Source of the DNA: Asterella californica
Lineage: Eukaryota; Streptophyta; Marchantiopsida; Marchantiales; Aytoniaceae
NCBI GenBank assembly: GCA_036924285.1
Contig: JAYKYS010000009.1
Location: forward strand, 13,702,001 to 13,766,000
Length of the DNA: 64,000 nucleotides
Reading direction: 5' to 3'
Both the position numbers and the translations under genes were made by a program. Below the pieces are notes generated by a model. The model saw nothing but the letters and a program-made list of their open reading frames with translations, ran no database searches and was not told the DNA's origin. Below, piece after piece: positions 44,810 through 57,941 of this stretch (positions are counted from its first letter, which is position 1; every line of letters begins with the position of its first letter).

Positions 44810-47800
44810 ACAAAAAGAAAAAGTAATACAAGCAGACAGAAGTAATATAAGACTGCATCAAGCAAACAATCAAAAGCTTCCGAATCCACTGGGGAGTAAA
44901 TACAATTTTTCAATATTCCCCTTGTTACTGTGCTTGTACTCTTCTCGATCTACGTTTGCCATAGCAATTTGGATGCATTTTACCTTTAAAGTTTAATGGC
45001 ATTCGATTTTATTGAATCTTCTTTTTGGCCAAAGTATTAACTTAGTGGGTAATAGTGATAAAGAATCCACAACAAAATAACTTTAAGATGAGAACTCATA
45101 TCGCTCAATTCTGTTTCACATCTTTACTCGTAATACCCAAATAAAATGTTAGTTTTCATTAATTATAAAGTTATTCATTTAAAGAGTGGAGAGTGAAACA
45201 AACTGAGGGTAATAAAATCCAAAGTATGAATGTTCGTCTTTGAGATCAATAGAGGTGTTAAAGTTAAGAAAAAAGATTCTGTAACGGACATAAGAATAAT
45301 ATTCGTAACTCTTTAACCCTAGTCTATATGCGAATGGAAAGATAATTCAGTTGTTCACGCTCCGTAACTCATGTTCGAAAGATTTAGAGGACCGGAGGTT
45401 AAAGTTATCCGTCTGAATTCAAACTTGAGAAGATGCGAACAAGGTTAGAACAATCAATACGTCTTTTTATTTGCTATGATGAATTTTCTTGTTTGCGTAT
45501 GAGAGTTACATTTCTTGAATGTGTGCTTGTGGGATTTCCAGGTTTACATATTTACTTAAATCTATGTCGAAACAAAACCTCACCTCCAAAACCTTAAGAA
45601 AACCAATAAACTTTGAACGCCTGCAGCATCAATAATATAACTCCAAATCCTATGATTTCAGTTATCCTGGAAAGGTCCTCTCGTAATGTTTCATGAAGAC
45701 CAAAAAATCACAAACAGAAGCGTCTGCAGGTAGTTACACTGGGCTAAAGTACTCTTAAAATTATTTTTGTCACTTCAGATTATAACACCTATCTCCTAGG
45801 TCTGAACGAGCTGTTTTGACCTAGAAATTAAATCTGAAAACAGATTGTTTCGACATGAAAAATATATGTTATTATCAGTAGCATAATTATTATGACATCA
45901 TTATCATAAACATCCTTATCACTGGAAGTGTCATGATCACACCATCTATAAAATGTATCTTACAATTGAACTTCTCACGCATATCATGAAGAGATCCGCA
46001 ACTCTTATGACCCATAACTGTAACTATCACATGTGTGCGAAAAATCAATTGCCACGGATGCTAAGTTTGACACCCTCTAATACTGATTCAGTTAGGCTTA
46101 TAAGCCACCCGCAGATTGCTTCTCCTGCGATGTATACTATACAAGTGGGAACATCAGAATTACACTACTGCGATGCGAGAGCCACAAGAAAGAAGATCCA
46201 ACACGCCGGAGGACAATAAGGAAGTTCACCAGAGCCGACATATTCAGTGTCCCTTTTATACGTCGGATTTCGTGACTCCATATTATCATCGTGTTGAAGA
46301 GCCCCACCAGGATTTGCCCATTTACTCCTTATCATGCGCACTGTAATGTTCCAGAGGAAGAAACAAGAAGTGACCCACGCCAAGTGTCCATCGTCAGTGT
46401 TCATATCGGTCTCTCGCTCCAAAGGGTAAACACCTCTTTTGGGACGTAGCTTTTGTGTGTTTCTGTCTGTACTCCGGAAAAGACGACGAAACCCGATTGA
46501 AAGCCGATCGCTTCGGGACTAACCCAGTAGCAGTGTCGTGATACGGTAGCGTGACAGCAAAATGGTAGAGGGAAACACTCGGAGCAGAGCGAAAGGGTTC
46601 TCAAACTTTGAGTCTTTGATGCTACAATGGGTAATAATTAGGTAATTAGCTTAACCTGTCCCTTACTCCGTAATCTCCACTGATTCAACTGTAACGACTA
46701 CATGATAACCAATGCTAACTAACTTGCTAGAGACTACAGTCGCCATGTCGCATGTCTGCCGAGATTACAGGGAAGCAAAAAGTCCACTTCTCGAAGTTGA
46801 ACGTCGCTATCTTCTAGAGAACGGGGACGTCGAGGAGGAAGGAAGAAACATGATTCAACTCAAGAGGTTGGGCCACAGCCCGTTGAAGGTGTAAATTTAG
46901 AAGTCGAGAACGCGCAAATCAGACCAACTGACGATGGAATAATCTCGAATCATTAAGGATAATGAAGGTAATTATCCTAAGTTTCTCATCCCGAAGGACC
47001 GCATCGAGCAGAAGTTCAAAAAGTTGAAGCTGATGGGTTGAGGAGGAGGCGGAGGAGGAGGAGGAAGCCAGCCAAAGAGACAAGCGTTCAAACTTCCACA
47101 ATGAATGGGAAGGAAACATTGGACAAGAAATCGAGGAAGAGACGGGAAGGTAAGTGGGTAGTAACACGTACTTACTGCGTCACCAATCAAATCGTCGATA
47201 GTACCTGCATTCTAAGTGTGAACAGTGCGGGCCTAGGTCAAGATTAGTGGTAAGCAGTGCCAAATCATGCGGAAGGCCTGTGTTTATGACCAACGGTCTC
47301 ACTAAGCTTCAGATGGGGGCATAGGTGAACTGAATTACTAGGCGCGATTTACCAGGTGACATGGAGAGTTAATATAGACACCGTGTTATGTTAATTGGGT
47401 GGCTGAAAATAAAAGCCACAACGATTGCGGCAGTGACAAAGAACCCCCAGCACCGCAAGTACAACATCATTAATGGGGAAGATGATATAGTTCCCAATCT
47501 TGTAATTATTGCCATTTTGAAACGAAAGGATAAAAGCTAGAGTGTCTCCCGTTTAAATCGGAGCGTTTTGTTAGGGCTTATCTCGCTGTTCACTTTCCGT
47601 ATCTTTAAAATGATGAAGTGGAGAAACTGGAAATATATCGCACTGAAAATAATATGTTCGTCTTATGGTTTTTTCTGCCACATCGCTTAATAGTGAACCT
47701 GCCCGTACAGTTCCGGTTGCCGCATAAGCACAAGCTATCCTATCCGGCGTACAGTTACGTGTTTCTTCCGTGTGTTTTATGCTTATGTGGAGGTTCGTGT

Positions 47801-48839
47801 GACGAGGCTTATATTTGTAGGGCTCGGCACTCGGCAACCTTTTCGCCGAACAACCGGTCTCTCTGTTTACCTTCCAGTCCGAAACCTGCTGGTCTCGGCC
47901 TTGGACAGACACCCTTCTTGATGCACTAGAAATTTTGCCTTTATTGTAAGTTCCATTGGTGTCTATCTGATGTTGTCCTTTCTGTTTCACTCACGCCTTT
48001 GTTATGACCTTTCCTGCCAGAGCGTCCTATTTGTCGTTTTCTGCATCGCTGAAGCTTCCGTTATACTAGGATAGAAAAGTTTAAACTCCGAAAGAGGATC
48101 ATCTGGATGACGCATGGAAATAATGTCGACAGGCCTTTAGTGTGTGCAACCCTTCTTCGAGAGGAAAGAAGAAAATCTACCCACTCCCCGCAGTAAGGGA
48201 GAAGGTGTTTGACGGTACCGTGCTAATACCATTCTTTCGGTACGGTATTGACACGGAAAGAGAACAGACAGTGGCGATATATATATCGTCTGAAAGTGTA
48301 TCTTTAGAGGCCATCCGGGTCCCGCGGGTTGCGTGGCCATGGACTTGGGATGTTCTCCTACGATGTATGTGACGTTTGATAAGAGGGAGGGGAAAAAGGT
48401 GGTTTTTGCCAACTTGGTATAACCGGGAATGGAATAACCTTTGGAACGAAATAATTCTTCCCTAGGAGAAGACTTTCTCCTGGTTACAATGACCTTTGCT
48501 GGGAATCTATATTTGTCCGAGCTCCGGCAGCAGCTCGTGTAGACACGGATCGGGTCAGAGTAGCGAAAGTTATTTCTTATAGGAGGTATGACAGTGACCG
48601 GATGCGAGAGTAAGTCTAATCGCCCCAGCAGCTGCCTCGGCTCCGTCCACGTGGCACGCGGTGATTTGGTTGTCACCGCAAACAGCGGTCCTCGATGCTT
48701 GATTTATTTACTGTCGCGAATCGTGAATCGACACGTTGATAGCGACCGGAGGTTCCCCAAAAGCGAGAGGGAGGCACTCACTCTCTTTTTTCGCGCGCGC
48801 GTGCTAGTGCGGCCCACCCCAGTTCCGCCCGCCCCCGCA

Positions 48840-49893
48840 TAGGCCGACCGCAGAAGCAGCGTCTGCGGGCGATCGAGAGAAAGAGACTGAAAGAGGTGGT
48901 GGAGGTCGAGCGAGCGTCCGAGGGACAGAGAGAGGAGAGAGAGGAGAGTTCGTCGGAGCAGAGAGAAAAGGTTAGTGGCTATGGCGGTCCAGAGGCTTTG
49001 AGGAGGAGGTGGAGAGGAAGAGAAGGGAGCGGTGGGGAGAGAGGAGGCCTTTTACTCGAGGAAACTGTAAGGAGGAGTCGGGAGAAGAGAGAAACGAGAG
49101 TGGGGGGGAGTGAGAGAGAGAGAGAGGCTGGAGCGAGGGACTCGGTATTCTGGGGTGAAATGCGGGATGGGAAGCACCGGCCTGCGAGCCTCTACATTCC
49201 CCGCCGCCTCCTCTTCCCGCTCGCTGCATGCTATTGTTGTTTTCCAGCATCTTCAAAACTTAGGTTCGAATTTCTCGGACTTTTGCTCGTGCTTGCGTGC
49301 TTTTTTCTGTTCACGTGGTCGCCGGGTGTAAGTCTGTGTGCGAATGGGCCGTGGTCACTGCTGGACTGGAGTCTGCGGGGTTGCGCGGAATGTGAAATGT
49401 TTCTTATGGTGCCTGACTTCGTGGTCGCGGCTTTGCCACACGTGATTTGTGGAGTCGGTGTCAATTGGTTGAACGAAGAGGATGAGATGAACGATGATAT
49501 CTAAGAGAACCCTGCTATGTTTAGGGACCCGCCTGCTGGCGGTCGGTGTCAGCGCGTAGATTGCGTTCATCCCCTTGTCGTGGCTTGGTTAGCACATACG
49601 TGCTTGTCCTCCCGTAGGCGGCTCGCGAGTCTGTTATCTAGTACCCCCCTCGGGCGCGAATGTCGAGAAAACACTGATGTATGTCGATAAACTTCGAGTT
49701 GCCTGATGATGTCCACGGCCCTGATACGAGAACCAGATGATGCAGAGCACTCCGTGGATTAGCGATGAATGTGCCTCCTACCGAGGATGTCAAAATACTA
49801 TCTCTCAGCGTCGCTGTATTTCTCTGAGCTCCGCGGTACATTCCAAAGAGCCCTCCGGGCGTGTTCACTTGGAGCCTTCCCTTATCAGACATA
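48840..49893 (+). promoter_or_regulatory. GC/GA-rich leader and probable 5' UTR of the RWP-RK gene
   Basis: Composition changes sharply near 48,770. CpG-rich sequence is followed by purine-rich GA runs (48,885-49,140), as is common in plant 5' leaders. Several ATGs precede the start codon. A 5' splice-like AAAAGGTTAGT at about 48,966 and a 3' splice-like CCCTTATCAG ending at 49,888 could bound a 5' UTR intron. The purine-rich run gives a 202-codon open frame (48,896-49,504) with no domain, taken as coincidence. The start of transcription cannot be fixed from sequence. Confidence 0.5.
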
Positions 49894-52800
49894 ATGGACA
49901 CCGTCTTAAGGCCGGAGCTCGCTCTTCTTCATTGTAGCTGCCTCATCAGCTCATTAAGAAGCAACAATGGTCTCTTGGGAGGAACCAGTGTCCTCGGTAG
50001 TACTCGCTTAGAACTCGACAAGGATGCCAGTCTTGTTGATACATTGCCTACTCGTGGATCTTCTCCGCCTGCTCTATCAGGTGTGAGCAGAGGCTACGGA
50101 GTCTCTCTACTTATGGAATCCATTCGGGACAGACTTTCGACAGCTGCTCTGATAGATTTGCCGGGGATTGGTGCTGATGATTAGAGCAGTCGTTGAAGTC
50201 TAGCGAGGAGTTCTTAAAACTCGGTCTGTTGCACTTAAGCTCCTTTCTTTACCGGAATTCCACGCAGAGCTTTTCGGGAGCCTGTTGGCGGTTACTTTTT
50301 TACCATTCGTGTTCTCAAATCTGCTTGACTTCGGATGTGTAGGAGCTGTCGTTGAGGAAATGTATATGTACACGTTAGTTAGCTCTCCCATGCTCCTGTT
50401 CCTAGTAAATGTGATGTCCATTTTGCTTCCTGTACGTTTTCCGTTTAGTCTTTTGCATGAACTAGGCGAACCAGTTCGGAGTCCCATAAAAGTCTGTAGT
50501 TATGTTCACTGCTTCACTTGAAAGTTTTTAATAAATTCTTGCGTTTCCCCAGAGATCATCAAAAGTGTCCACCTGTACACGGAAAATGGTTCCGTCACAG
50601 CCGTCCAGCAAGAATTCCTGCTTTCTCCAGGCTCTTACTCGCAAATTAGTGAGCCGCTTCCCTTCTACTTCAGTAAGTTTGCGCCTACGGGTGTTGAACA
50701 GTTTATGGGCACCCTCAAGCGCTTGACTGAGCTCGAACTGTGGCAATGCATACTGGAATTTAGTAGTAATGCACCTCTTGCCACTACTGTCATCCCGCTT
50801 CTGAGTGTCACGAGGTATAGGCTCTTTCCACACAATCGCTCCCCTCTTTGGTCTCGACGCGAAATTGTAGTAGGTAGCAAGTTTCTTCTGTCAGACGCTG
50901 TTTTTCCACATTTTGATCCGTTGTTCACGTATTGTCCATGCCTCTGGATGTAGACACCATCTCCTGTGGCGCTTACCCGGTGTTTCATCGTGAACTGCAG
51001 GAATCCGCAATTGAGAGCTCTGCGGACCCTTGCGAATGATCTGATTTTGGTTGAGAAGGCTATCGAAAGGGAGGCTAAATTGTTGCAATGTTCTGCACTA
51101 CGACACCCACTATCGCCTAGACAAGAGCAGGAGCATTTGCCCGTTGGAACTCGTGGATCACCTGAAGAACCGAGGTCCTGGCACCCAGTCAAGTGGATAT
51201 CGAGCTCCACCGCCATGTCTGCCTCTACTGGCCAGTCAGCAGAATCCAACGAGACTCGTGAAGACGGGTTGGGTGATGGATCCAGTCTGCAGATAGAGAC
51301 ACTTCACGAGTGGGGATCTGATTTAGAGCTGGCCAGTCCTCGCATGTTCGATTCCTGTATTTTGGGCTCTTCTTGGAGCACGAGCATTTCCAGCGTTCCT
51401 TTCACAGGTTAGTCGCTGGCCGTGGTGACCGGGTCAGTTGCCGACCTCCATTCATTTTGTCGTGCAGTTACATCAGCACAATTGTGAAGAAATCCCACGT
51501 ATCTTGCTTACAGGTGAATGTGAATCTTGTCGTCTGCTCATCGGAAATGTCGAAGATTGCGGCAGTCTTGGGCATCATGGTTTTGCTGATATTTCGGGTG
51601 GCCGTTGAGTTTAGTTCATTTCAGGTTTCAATGTTCTCTTCATCTTTGGTGGATGGTGGACTGTTCGTCGTCATTGTGCAGCTTTGATGTCTGCACCGAG
51701 CCCGACGTCGAGCTTGATGACCAATCAGAAGACTTTATGCTCTTCGTGGAGCTCACCAAATCTTGGGCTTAATTCTATGAGTGGTTCTTTCGACTACCAC
51801 CTAGACTCTTCTTCGAGCCAGAGCAACTTTGGTCACGGAAGGCTCTCCCTGACCCATGACTTGCCGAGCCCTGGAGGGAATTTGAGCTCCTGCCAGTCAG
51901 ATTCCGTCCAAATGGGCATGAATACCGCTTTGAATTATAAACCGCGAAACTCTGGTCCCCTGAGGAAGGCAGTAGAGCGCACCCGGTCTCACTGCAGTGA
52001 TGAGAGTGTTTGCACCCCTCCTATATTGAGCGAGAGGCAGGGTTCTGGATTTTCTCTTCACTCTCTGTCTCCTCAAGCGACGAAGTTGCGCCTTTCAGAT
52101 TGCAGCCATGATCTTTCTCCACAGGAGACGACTTCATCGCGTCTGACGGAGAGTAGCCTGTCCCGTAAAGATGGCGTTACAACAAGGAATATGCTGGAAA
52201 AGGTCTCCGGCACGTCTGTTCATCATCAACGTGGGCCAACGGAGCGGATGACCGAGATTACTCTCAGTGAACTGTCGAATTACTTCAATATGCCGATCAC
52301 GCAGGCTTCTAAGGAGCTAAAGGTTGGACTGACAGTTCTGAAAAAGAGATGCCGGGAGTTCGGCATACCGCGTTGGCCTCATCGGAAAATGAAGAGTCTT
52401 GACAGTCTTATCCACAACATTCAGGTGAGCAATCATCCGTTTCTCCCATTTGAAACGGTCTCTGCGTTGTGCATCCCTAATTATGCGTAACCGTTCGGTC
52501 TAGTGAGCAATCATAAAAGTGCGCTTTGTTAGTCGAATCATACTCGACCGTAAATAAGGTCCAGATTTCAGTTGATTCCGGTACGATGTCCTGCGTCGTC
52601 CCGTACTTTCCATGGTTCCGAACAGCCAGGAGGTATGGACAACGACGGTTTTGCTCATTGAAGTAGCTCACTTGGAGTCACTCTTCGCACAAGAAGTGGT
52701 TTTGCTCACTTAAGCAAGCGTACGTTGGAACTGTTCACACAGAGGTCAGATATCTTCTTGCTTATAATCCAGACTAATAATCCAGAGATAAAGTGGTCAT

Positions 52801-53224
52801 TCAACTGGTCCAAATAACTGTGTGCAGTGACTGTCGAGAGATAGTTCTGATGCCGGCGGAGATTGTCGGTCCGAGTACATGGCGAACGTAGCTTTGTAGC
52901 GTGTAACTCCGTTATCTGATTGTCCGTTTGTCGACTACCTTCTCAGTATGTTCGTACGTTGCAATGCAGGAGCTAGCAAAAGGACCTGAGGGTAAGACTT
53001 CTGCACCAGTCATGAATGCAGTCAAGGAGCTAGAGCACCAGAAGAAGAGAATGGAGGAGAGGCCGGGAATAGAACTTGCGGAACGTACGAAAAGGCTCCG
53101 TCAAGCTTGTTTCAAGGCCAGTTACAAGAAACGCCGACAGGCTCAAACTCTAGCTCAGCAGGAGTCATATGAGGTTTCAGGGGCAGTTCCTGTAGACCAA
53201 TGTGTCTCAACCCTGGTCTCATGA
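49894..53224 (+). CDS. RKD: RKD-like RWP-RK domain transcription factor, five exons
   Basis: Nuclear DNA-binding protein; RKD factors govern germ-cell and reproductive development in plants. Model: exons 49,894-50,080, 50,553-50,814, 51,001-51,407, 51,682-52,424 and 52,970-53,224, giving 617 residues, with GT-AG introns and phases that join in frame. Exon 4 ends with the RWP-RK domain (about 475-533): [27 protein letters not shown] and RWPHRK at 516-521. Exon 5 encodes a charged helix ending in [11 protein letters not shown], close to the end of Arabidopsis RKD4, which is why I call it RKD rather than NLP. No PB1 domain is present. The long N-terminus has two less certain parts: [17 protein letters not shown] (exon 2) and a Ser-rich middle. 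The first three exons are inferred from frame and splice signals. The second intron is needed to skip a TAG at 50,951. The start is the first ATG after an in-frame TGA. Confidence 0.85.
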
Positions 53225-56200
53225 CATAGGGGCTCCCTTCCGTCCAAAGTTTGAAATCAAATAGAAGCGCAGGGTTTAACCATGCAGGTTTTTACTTAGA
53301 AGTTGCTACTTGGAGAATTACCGCCGGTTTACGTCCTCAGACCTCCTGGGGTACTGTAAGGAGGTAGGCACTCGTAGCTGTTGTCTTAGTGGACTACTTG
53401 ATGGTGTGGCATCCAGGACCAGCATTTTGATGCGAAACCCCCGCAGACAATTTTTGAGTGTTTTGCTTGGTGTGTTCCATGTACCATAGGACACTCAAGA
53501 GGGTTGCCTAAAACTAGATAAGCCAAAACAGCAGCTTGTGATTTGTTGATGTTGTCAATCGCAACTTGCTCCAGTGCATGTCTTGAGGCACTGCCTAGTA
53601 CTCAGTTCGCGTAATATCTCAGGAGTTGGAAATCAGACAAGGTTTGGTGTGTGGGACTTTTGTCCCGCCCAAGCGGTATTGTCTCTCAGAGTATATATTA
53701 ACTCTTACGAAGTTTTTGTTCCAACCGAACACAGTCTATTAATGTTTGATGACAAGTATTCGTCCATGATGTTGTTTGTAACTATACATCGGCGTTATAA
53801 AAAAGGTCCTTTTAAAACCATCGGCAGATATTCTAGTCTTTACTCTCTTCATCCGTTCCTCGCTGTTCTCAGGTCTGTATAGTCTGGGTTTGCGTGTTGA
53901 TAATTGTCCAGTCGAACTACCTATGAGTTTCATGGACTTGAAGGCTTAGCTGCTGCAATTTGTATGGTATTAGACCAAACGGTACAGTAGAAGAGAGCAT
54001 GCATCCCCGTACATCCGTGAAACATGACTGGATTCTAGCAAACGGATAGGCGCTGTTTAGCTGTGTTTGCTGTATGGTCTACTTCGAGATAGTAGGCTAC
54101 CCGTCAGCTACTGTACTACTGGGGTAGATTCACGTGTGCCAGAGTAGTGTCAAGCTGGGTGAAGCTACTCAATTTGCTCCGATTGAAGCACCTTCACCGG
54201 CAATGGCTCCTCTGCTTTCACCGTTCGACCAGAGAGCTGACTGAGAGACTCAGAGAGGTCGGTCATGATTGTATTTCAAATCATTTGTGTGAAAGCTGGT
54301 GGACAGACGGACCCTGGCCGACTGACGGACAGACCAGACAGTACTCACAGTCGTGATGTGTGGAAGCCAGGCTGTTATATTTGGCCTGTTCGCATCGATT
54401 GTGTGCATTAAAGGACAGTACTGTACATCACAGAACATGCCAAACGTCAGCACAGCTTAATTGACAACCTACATGAGTCACATTGTACTGTGCGGTTTGA
54501 CGGCAAATCTTCACACCCTTCCGCTTGACAAATTGCTGATCTCTGGTAAATTAGTTCGTACTGAAGATTAAGCAAACCCCAGCGGCACCGGTACTGTACT
54601 GTACCTGGAGACTCTGGAGAGGCGTTTCTTAGTGTCTGTGCACAGATCGCGGCCTCGGACTCGACCTGCAGCGCAGCGCAGGGCGTTTGCTCGGAGGACG
54701 AGGTCGGCCCTCCGAGCACGATTGTCACTTCAGTTCTGTCACACCCAAGTTTCAAGGGCAGCAGGTAGAGTCTGGAGATTGGGGCTCATCTTAACAACCG
54801 ACCAAGACCAGGATGCTCGACCGGACGGACGACTTCTTGATTTCCCATTACGACTTAGGTTTATTCATCACGCAAGTAAACCTCAGGCAGAAGCAGGCAC
54901 GATTGAGCTTAGCAGACAACAACCGACCGACATATAGCCCCCGACTCTTCTTTACTCACATCTGAAACAAGTGAACGCTTGGGCTGCGTAGACGGACGCT
55001 TAAAACGAACTCTTCGCAGAAGTGGCAGTACTTTGAGCGAAGGGTCCAGCTTCCTCTTTGTGTGCAGCGTTCTTCGGGAGAACAAAAGGTTGGAAGGAGG
55101 AAACCATCAGCGCAGGGCCATAATTTACGCACATGAGGACTGTCTGACTTTTCAACAGATAGATTTTCGCACAGTGACGTTTGTTTCCGGGTCGGCCCTG
55201 AGGATGTTTCGTAGCAATTGTGGTGTATGACAAACTTGCATAAGATATGATCATTTCCTCGCGCACCTACCTTGGAAGAGATGAAATCAGGCAGGCAGGC
55301 AGAAGCTACTGGTACTTACTGTACATGATCGAGTCCCTACATGTCCCCTGGCTACTACTGTATGCCCCCACAGTAGTCATCAAAGTGCAATTCCCATCGA
55401 CTTCTCTCATCTCATCTTCAAGTCTCATCCTCTCTCTCATCATCATGCATGCATGCGAGGACAGAAGAAGAAAATCCTATATTTTATAAACCCACATTCA
55501 CATGCAGTCTGCTTTCCTTTAACTTTGATCTTTATGTCCTACAGAAGGCATCCTACTCTCTCCCCTCGACTTTCCGGTGCCAGGAAAGAGTATACTAAGT
55601 CAGGTCTTCGAGTCTGCAACCGGAAATAGACACGAGTACGTTCCTGGACAAGTCCTCTAATTCCTACTGGAAGTCCTTTGAGGCTTTGAAGCCTTCATTC
55701 TTCAGTAGCGTTAAATGTTTTTCCGGCTCATAAATTACAAGGACATAGAGAAGTGAAGGAACTGTTCGTTTTTTGTTTCCCAATCTCCGCAGGCAATTAG
55801 TACTGTATAGCTAGCTTACCTGAACACTACCGACTCCCATGCTACTCAAAATTTAGCAGGACTTCAAAGTGGAACTCGGAATATGGGCCACTTCGCCGCG
55901 GTAAGAGGACTCAAGGATCCAGCCAATGTCCGGTTACCGGTCTGTTTCTTGACACAATCCGGTCGGTGAGGCCTTGTATGCCGCGGAAGGTTGGACGAAC
56001 GTGGTGAGTGTGAGGAAGTGACTGCAAATCAAAATCTCATTTGCATCTTGTGGATCTGTCCACCCTAAAGATGCCGGCCGAATCAGGGGGCACAACTTGA
56101 AGCAACATCTCTCGTCTTTCAGCTGGGTGAACCGTTTGTTAACATGCAAGATCTTGGGCGTTATGGTTCTAAGATCAGAGTTGTTTCTGTGGAAAGATGT

Positions 56201-57597
56201 TCGCATCATCTTTGGGCTACCATTTCTTCAGTCGAGGCCAGTGCGACGGTGTGAAGCTCCACCCTACAAATGCCTGCTATGAGAATGGTGAGAAATGTGA
56301 GAAGGGAACATACCGTCTCTTTTCAAGCAGGAGGGTGCCTGCCAGTATGAGCCTAGGATGCCCCGCGAGCGAGCGTGCCGGTTATCGATGGGAACGCCTG
56401 CATTACCTTCATCACGTGGCAGGTTCGCTACTTTGACTTGAGTCCGCCTGAGCCTTGAGGAAGTTGAGGTAGAACCGTGAAAGATCTATCGTTTAACTTC
56501 TGTATCCAGCCCAATCATCGGTGTACGTATTTGTAATGCCTTTTGACTCGTTATAGTGTTGGCATTATCATTAGACAGGTTAGTCTCGCGCGAGTTTGGT
56601 GTTGGCGGCGGGCGCCAAGGTAGTCGACGCATCGAGGCTTATGTCGAAAGGAGCCACAACAAATCATTTGTTGTGGCAGGTACTGGTCGAGACCTAGGGA
56701 GCGGCCTGGAGTTGAGTGGCTTCGTAATCTCTCTTGCACGGTTTAATTATCACGCTCCGCAACAGAAACGGAGATAGTTGTGGGACTGGGACCTGTCCTC
56801 CCAGGACCTCCGCTTGTATGGTCCTGATGGGAAGGCATTAAAGGCTAGATTCTGTAGAAGATGGAAAATGCCCTAACCTGGAGGGAAAAGGAAAGGACGT
56901 GGAAACAGCGAGCGAGAGAAACCTGTTATTACGTTTGAATGACTAGCAATTCAGTCCAACTGCTCGCCTTTTTGCTTCTTGAGAAACTAGAAGTCAGAAC
57001 AGTGCAATATCATTAGAACTTGGATTATACTACTGTGGCTGACGTCAGCGGCTCTAGCGGCTGACAAATCCTGGCTTTGAATCACCGGCAAGGAGAAGAT
57101 AAAGCCCCCATTGTGGCGACAAGTCTGCCTGCCGCCTGTAGATCATGTGATCAACTTACAGAATATGAAATTCAACCTGTGTGTGATCAACTCACACAGT
57201 GACGCCCGTTTACAGACATATCAAGAAAGGAGCTAATCATGTCGACACCGATTTTACCAGGAATCCAGTACTAATAACTATGCTAGCACCCTCGTTATTT
57301 TCAATGTGAGCTTGCAACATTTGATTCTGATTCTCTCGGGTTCATGTCCGTGAAGACTAGACACCCGCGAGAATCTCTGATATGGTCGGTTCACTGGAAC
57401 AGTTCACTCAACGGAGGTGTCGTGTCTTCTACGGTAGTGTCGTGCCTGCTACAGTGGCTTAACGTATAATGGTTTTACACGAATGAATATGGAATATCGA
57501 AAGGGCTAGAGACATCCTCTGGAAAAGACGATCGGAGGACTAGCAGACTGTATTTCCTAGATTTCCTGGAACAAGCAGAGAAGGCATCATAGATCAG
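53225..57597. other. 3' flank of the RWP-RK gene; no supported gene
   Basis: The first few hundred bases should be 3' UTR; no clear polyadenylation signal could be chosen. Reading frames here are short and without domains. GTACTGTAC-type words recur (for example near 54,590-54,602). A 23-nt palindrome is listed separately. Confidence 0.55.
56654..56676. repeat. Perfect 10-bp palindrome with a 3-nt centre
   Basis: CCACAACAAA and TTTGTTGTGG around TCA. Isolated; no function inferred. Confidence 0.8.
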
Positions 57598-57604
57598 TAG
57601 AAGC

Positions 57605-57941
57605 CAGGTATAGACTTCATCGGGCCCTTGCGCCATTGTCGTTCCTTGATCAGGCTCTTACTGATGGCGCTTCCTTGATCGGTCCCCAGACAGTATACCA
57701 TCGGGCACACGTTTACGTCGAGCAGGTAGTGAAGCAGTCATGTTTATTTATTTCTAAAATGAACGTGGTGTGAGCGACCGCCGTCTGGTCGGAAAGGAAA
57801 GCTACGGTTTCAGTTTTAGAGGGAAGGGAACCTGCTGTTGACGTGGTAAACGATAAAGGACTGATCAAGGAAGCGAAATCATAAGGATCTGACTAAGGAA
57901 AGGCAAAGCAATAGCGCAAGGGCCGATCAAGTCTATACCTG
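57605..57941. mobile_element. Foldback (MITE-like) element, 337 bp
   Basis: About 90 bp at the left (from 57,605) and at the right (to 57,941) are imperfect reverse complements. The outer 13 bp, CAGGTATAGACTT, are exact; inside are CCCTTGCGC and GCTTCCTTGATC words in both arms. TAGAAGC lies directly left of it (57,598-57,604) and four bases right of it (57,946-57,952), a possible but imperfect target duplication. No coding capacity. The DNA transposon superfamily is not determined. Confidence 0.75.

Larger units (their letters stand above)
40774..48839. other. Gene-poor intergenic DNA
   Basis: About 8 kb of AT-rich, then more balanced DNA with no supported reading frame. Frames at 42,118-42,654 (178 codons), 47,571-47,990 and 48,137-48,676 have no recognisable domain or splice context. 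Distinct items listed separately are hairpins at 41,221, 42,450, 43,563 and 44,560, a tandem repeat at 43,710 and a microsatellite at 44,787. A GGA-rich run lies at 47,041-47,066. The right end should include the promoter of the RWP-RK gene. Confidence 0.6.

Noticed and set aside
47038..47247. Arg-rich 69-codon frame
   Set aside because: Product of a GGA/AGG simple repeat.
48137..48676. 179-codon minus-strand open frame upstream of the RWP-RK gene
   Set aside because: No recognisable family; lies in probable promoter DNA.
48896..49504. 202-codon plus-strand open frame before the RWP-RK gene
   Set aside because: Its length comes from purine-rich low-complexity DNA without stops. It has no domain and overlaps the probable leader.
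50966..51412. Independent small gene starting in this exon
   Set aside because: Its frame joins in phase across the 51,408-51,681 intron to the RWP-RK exon, so it is treated as exon 3.
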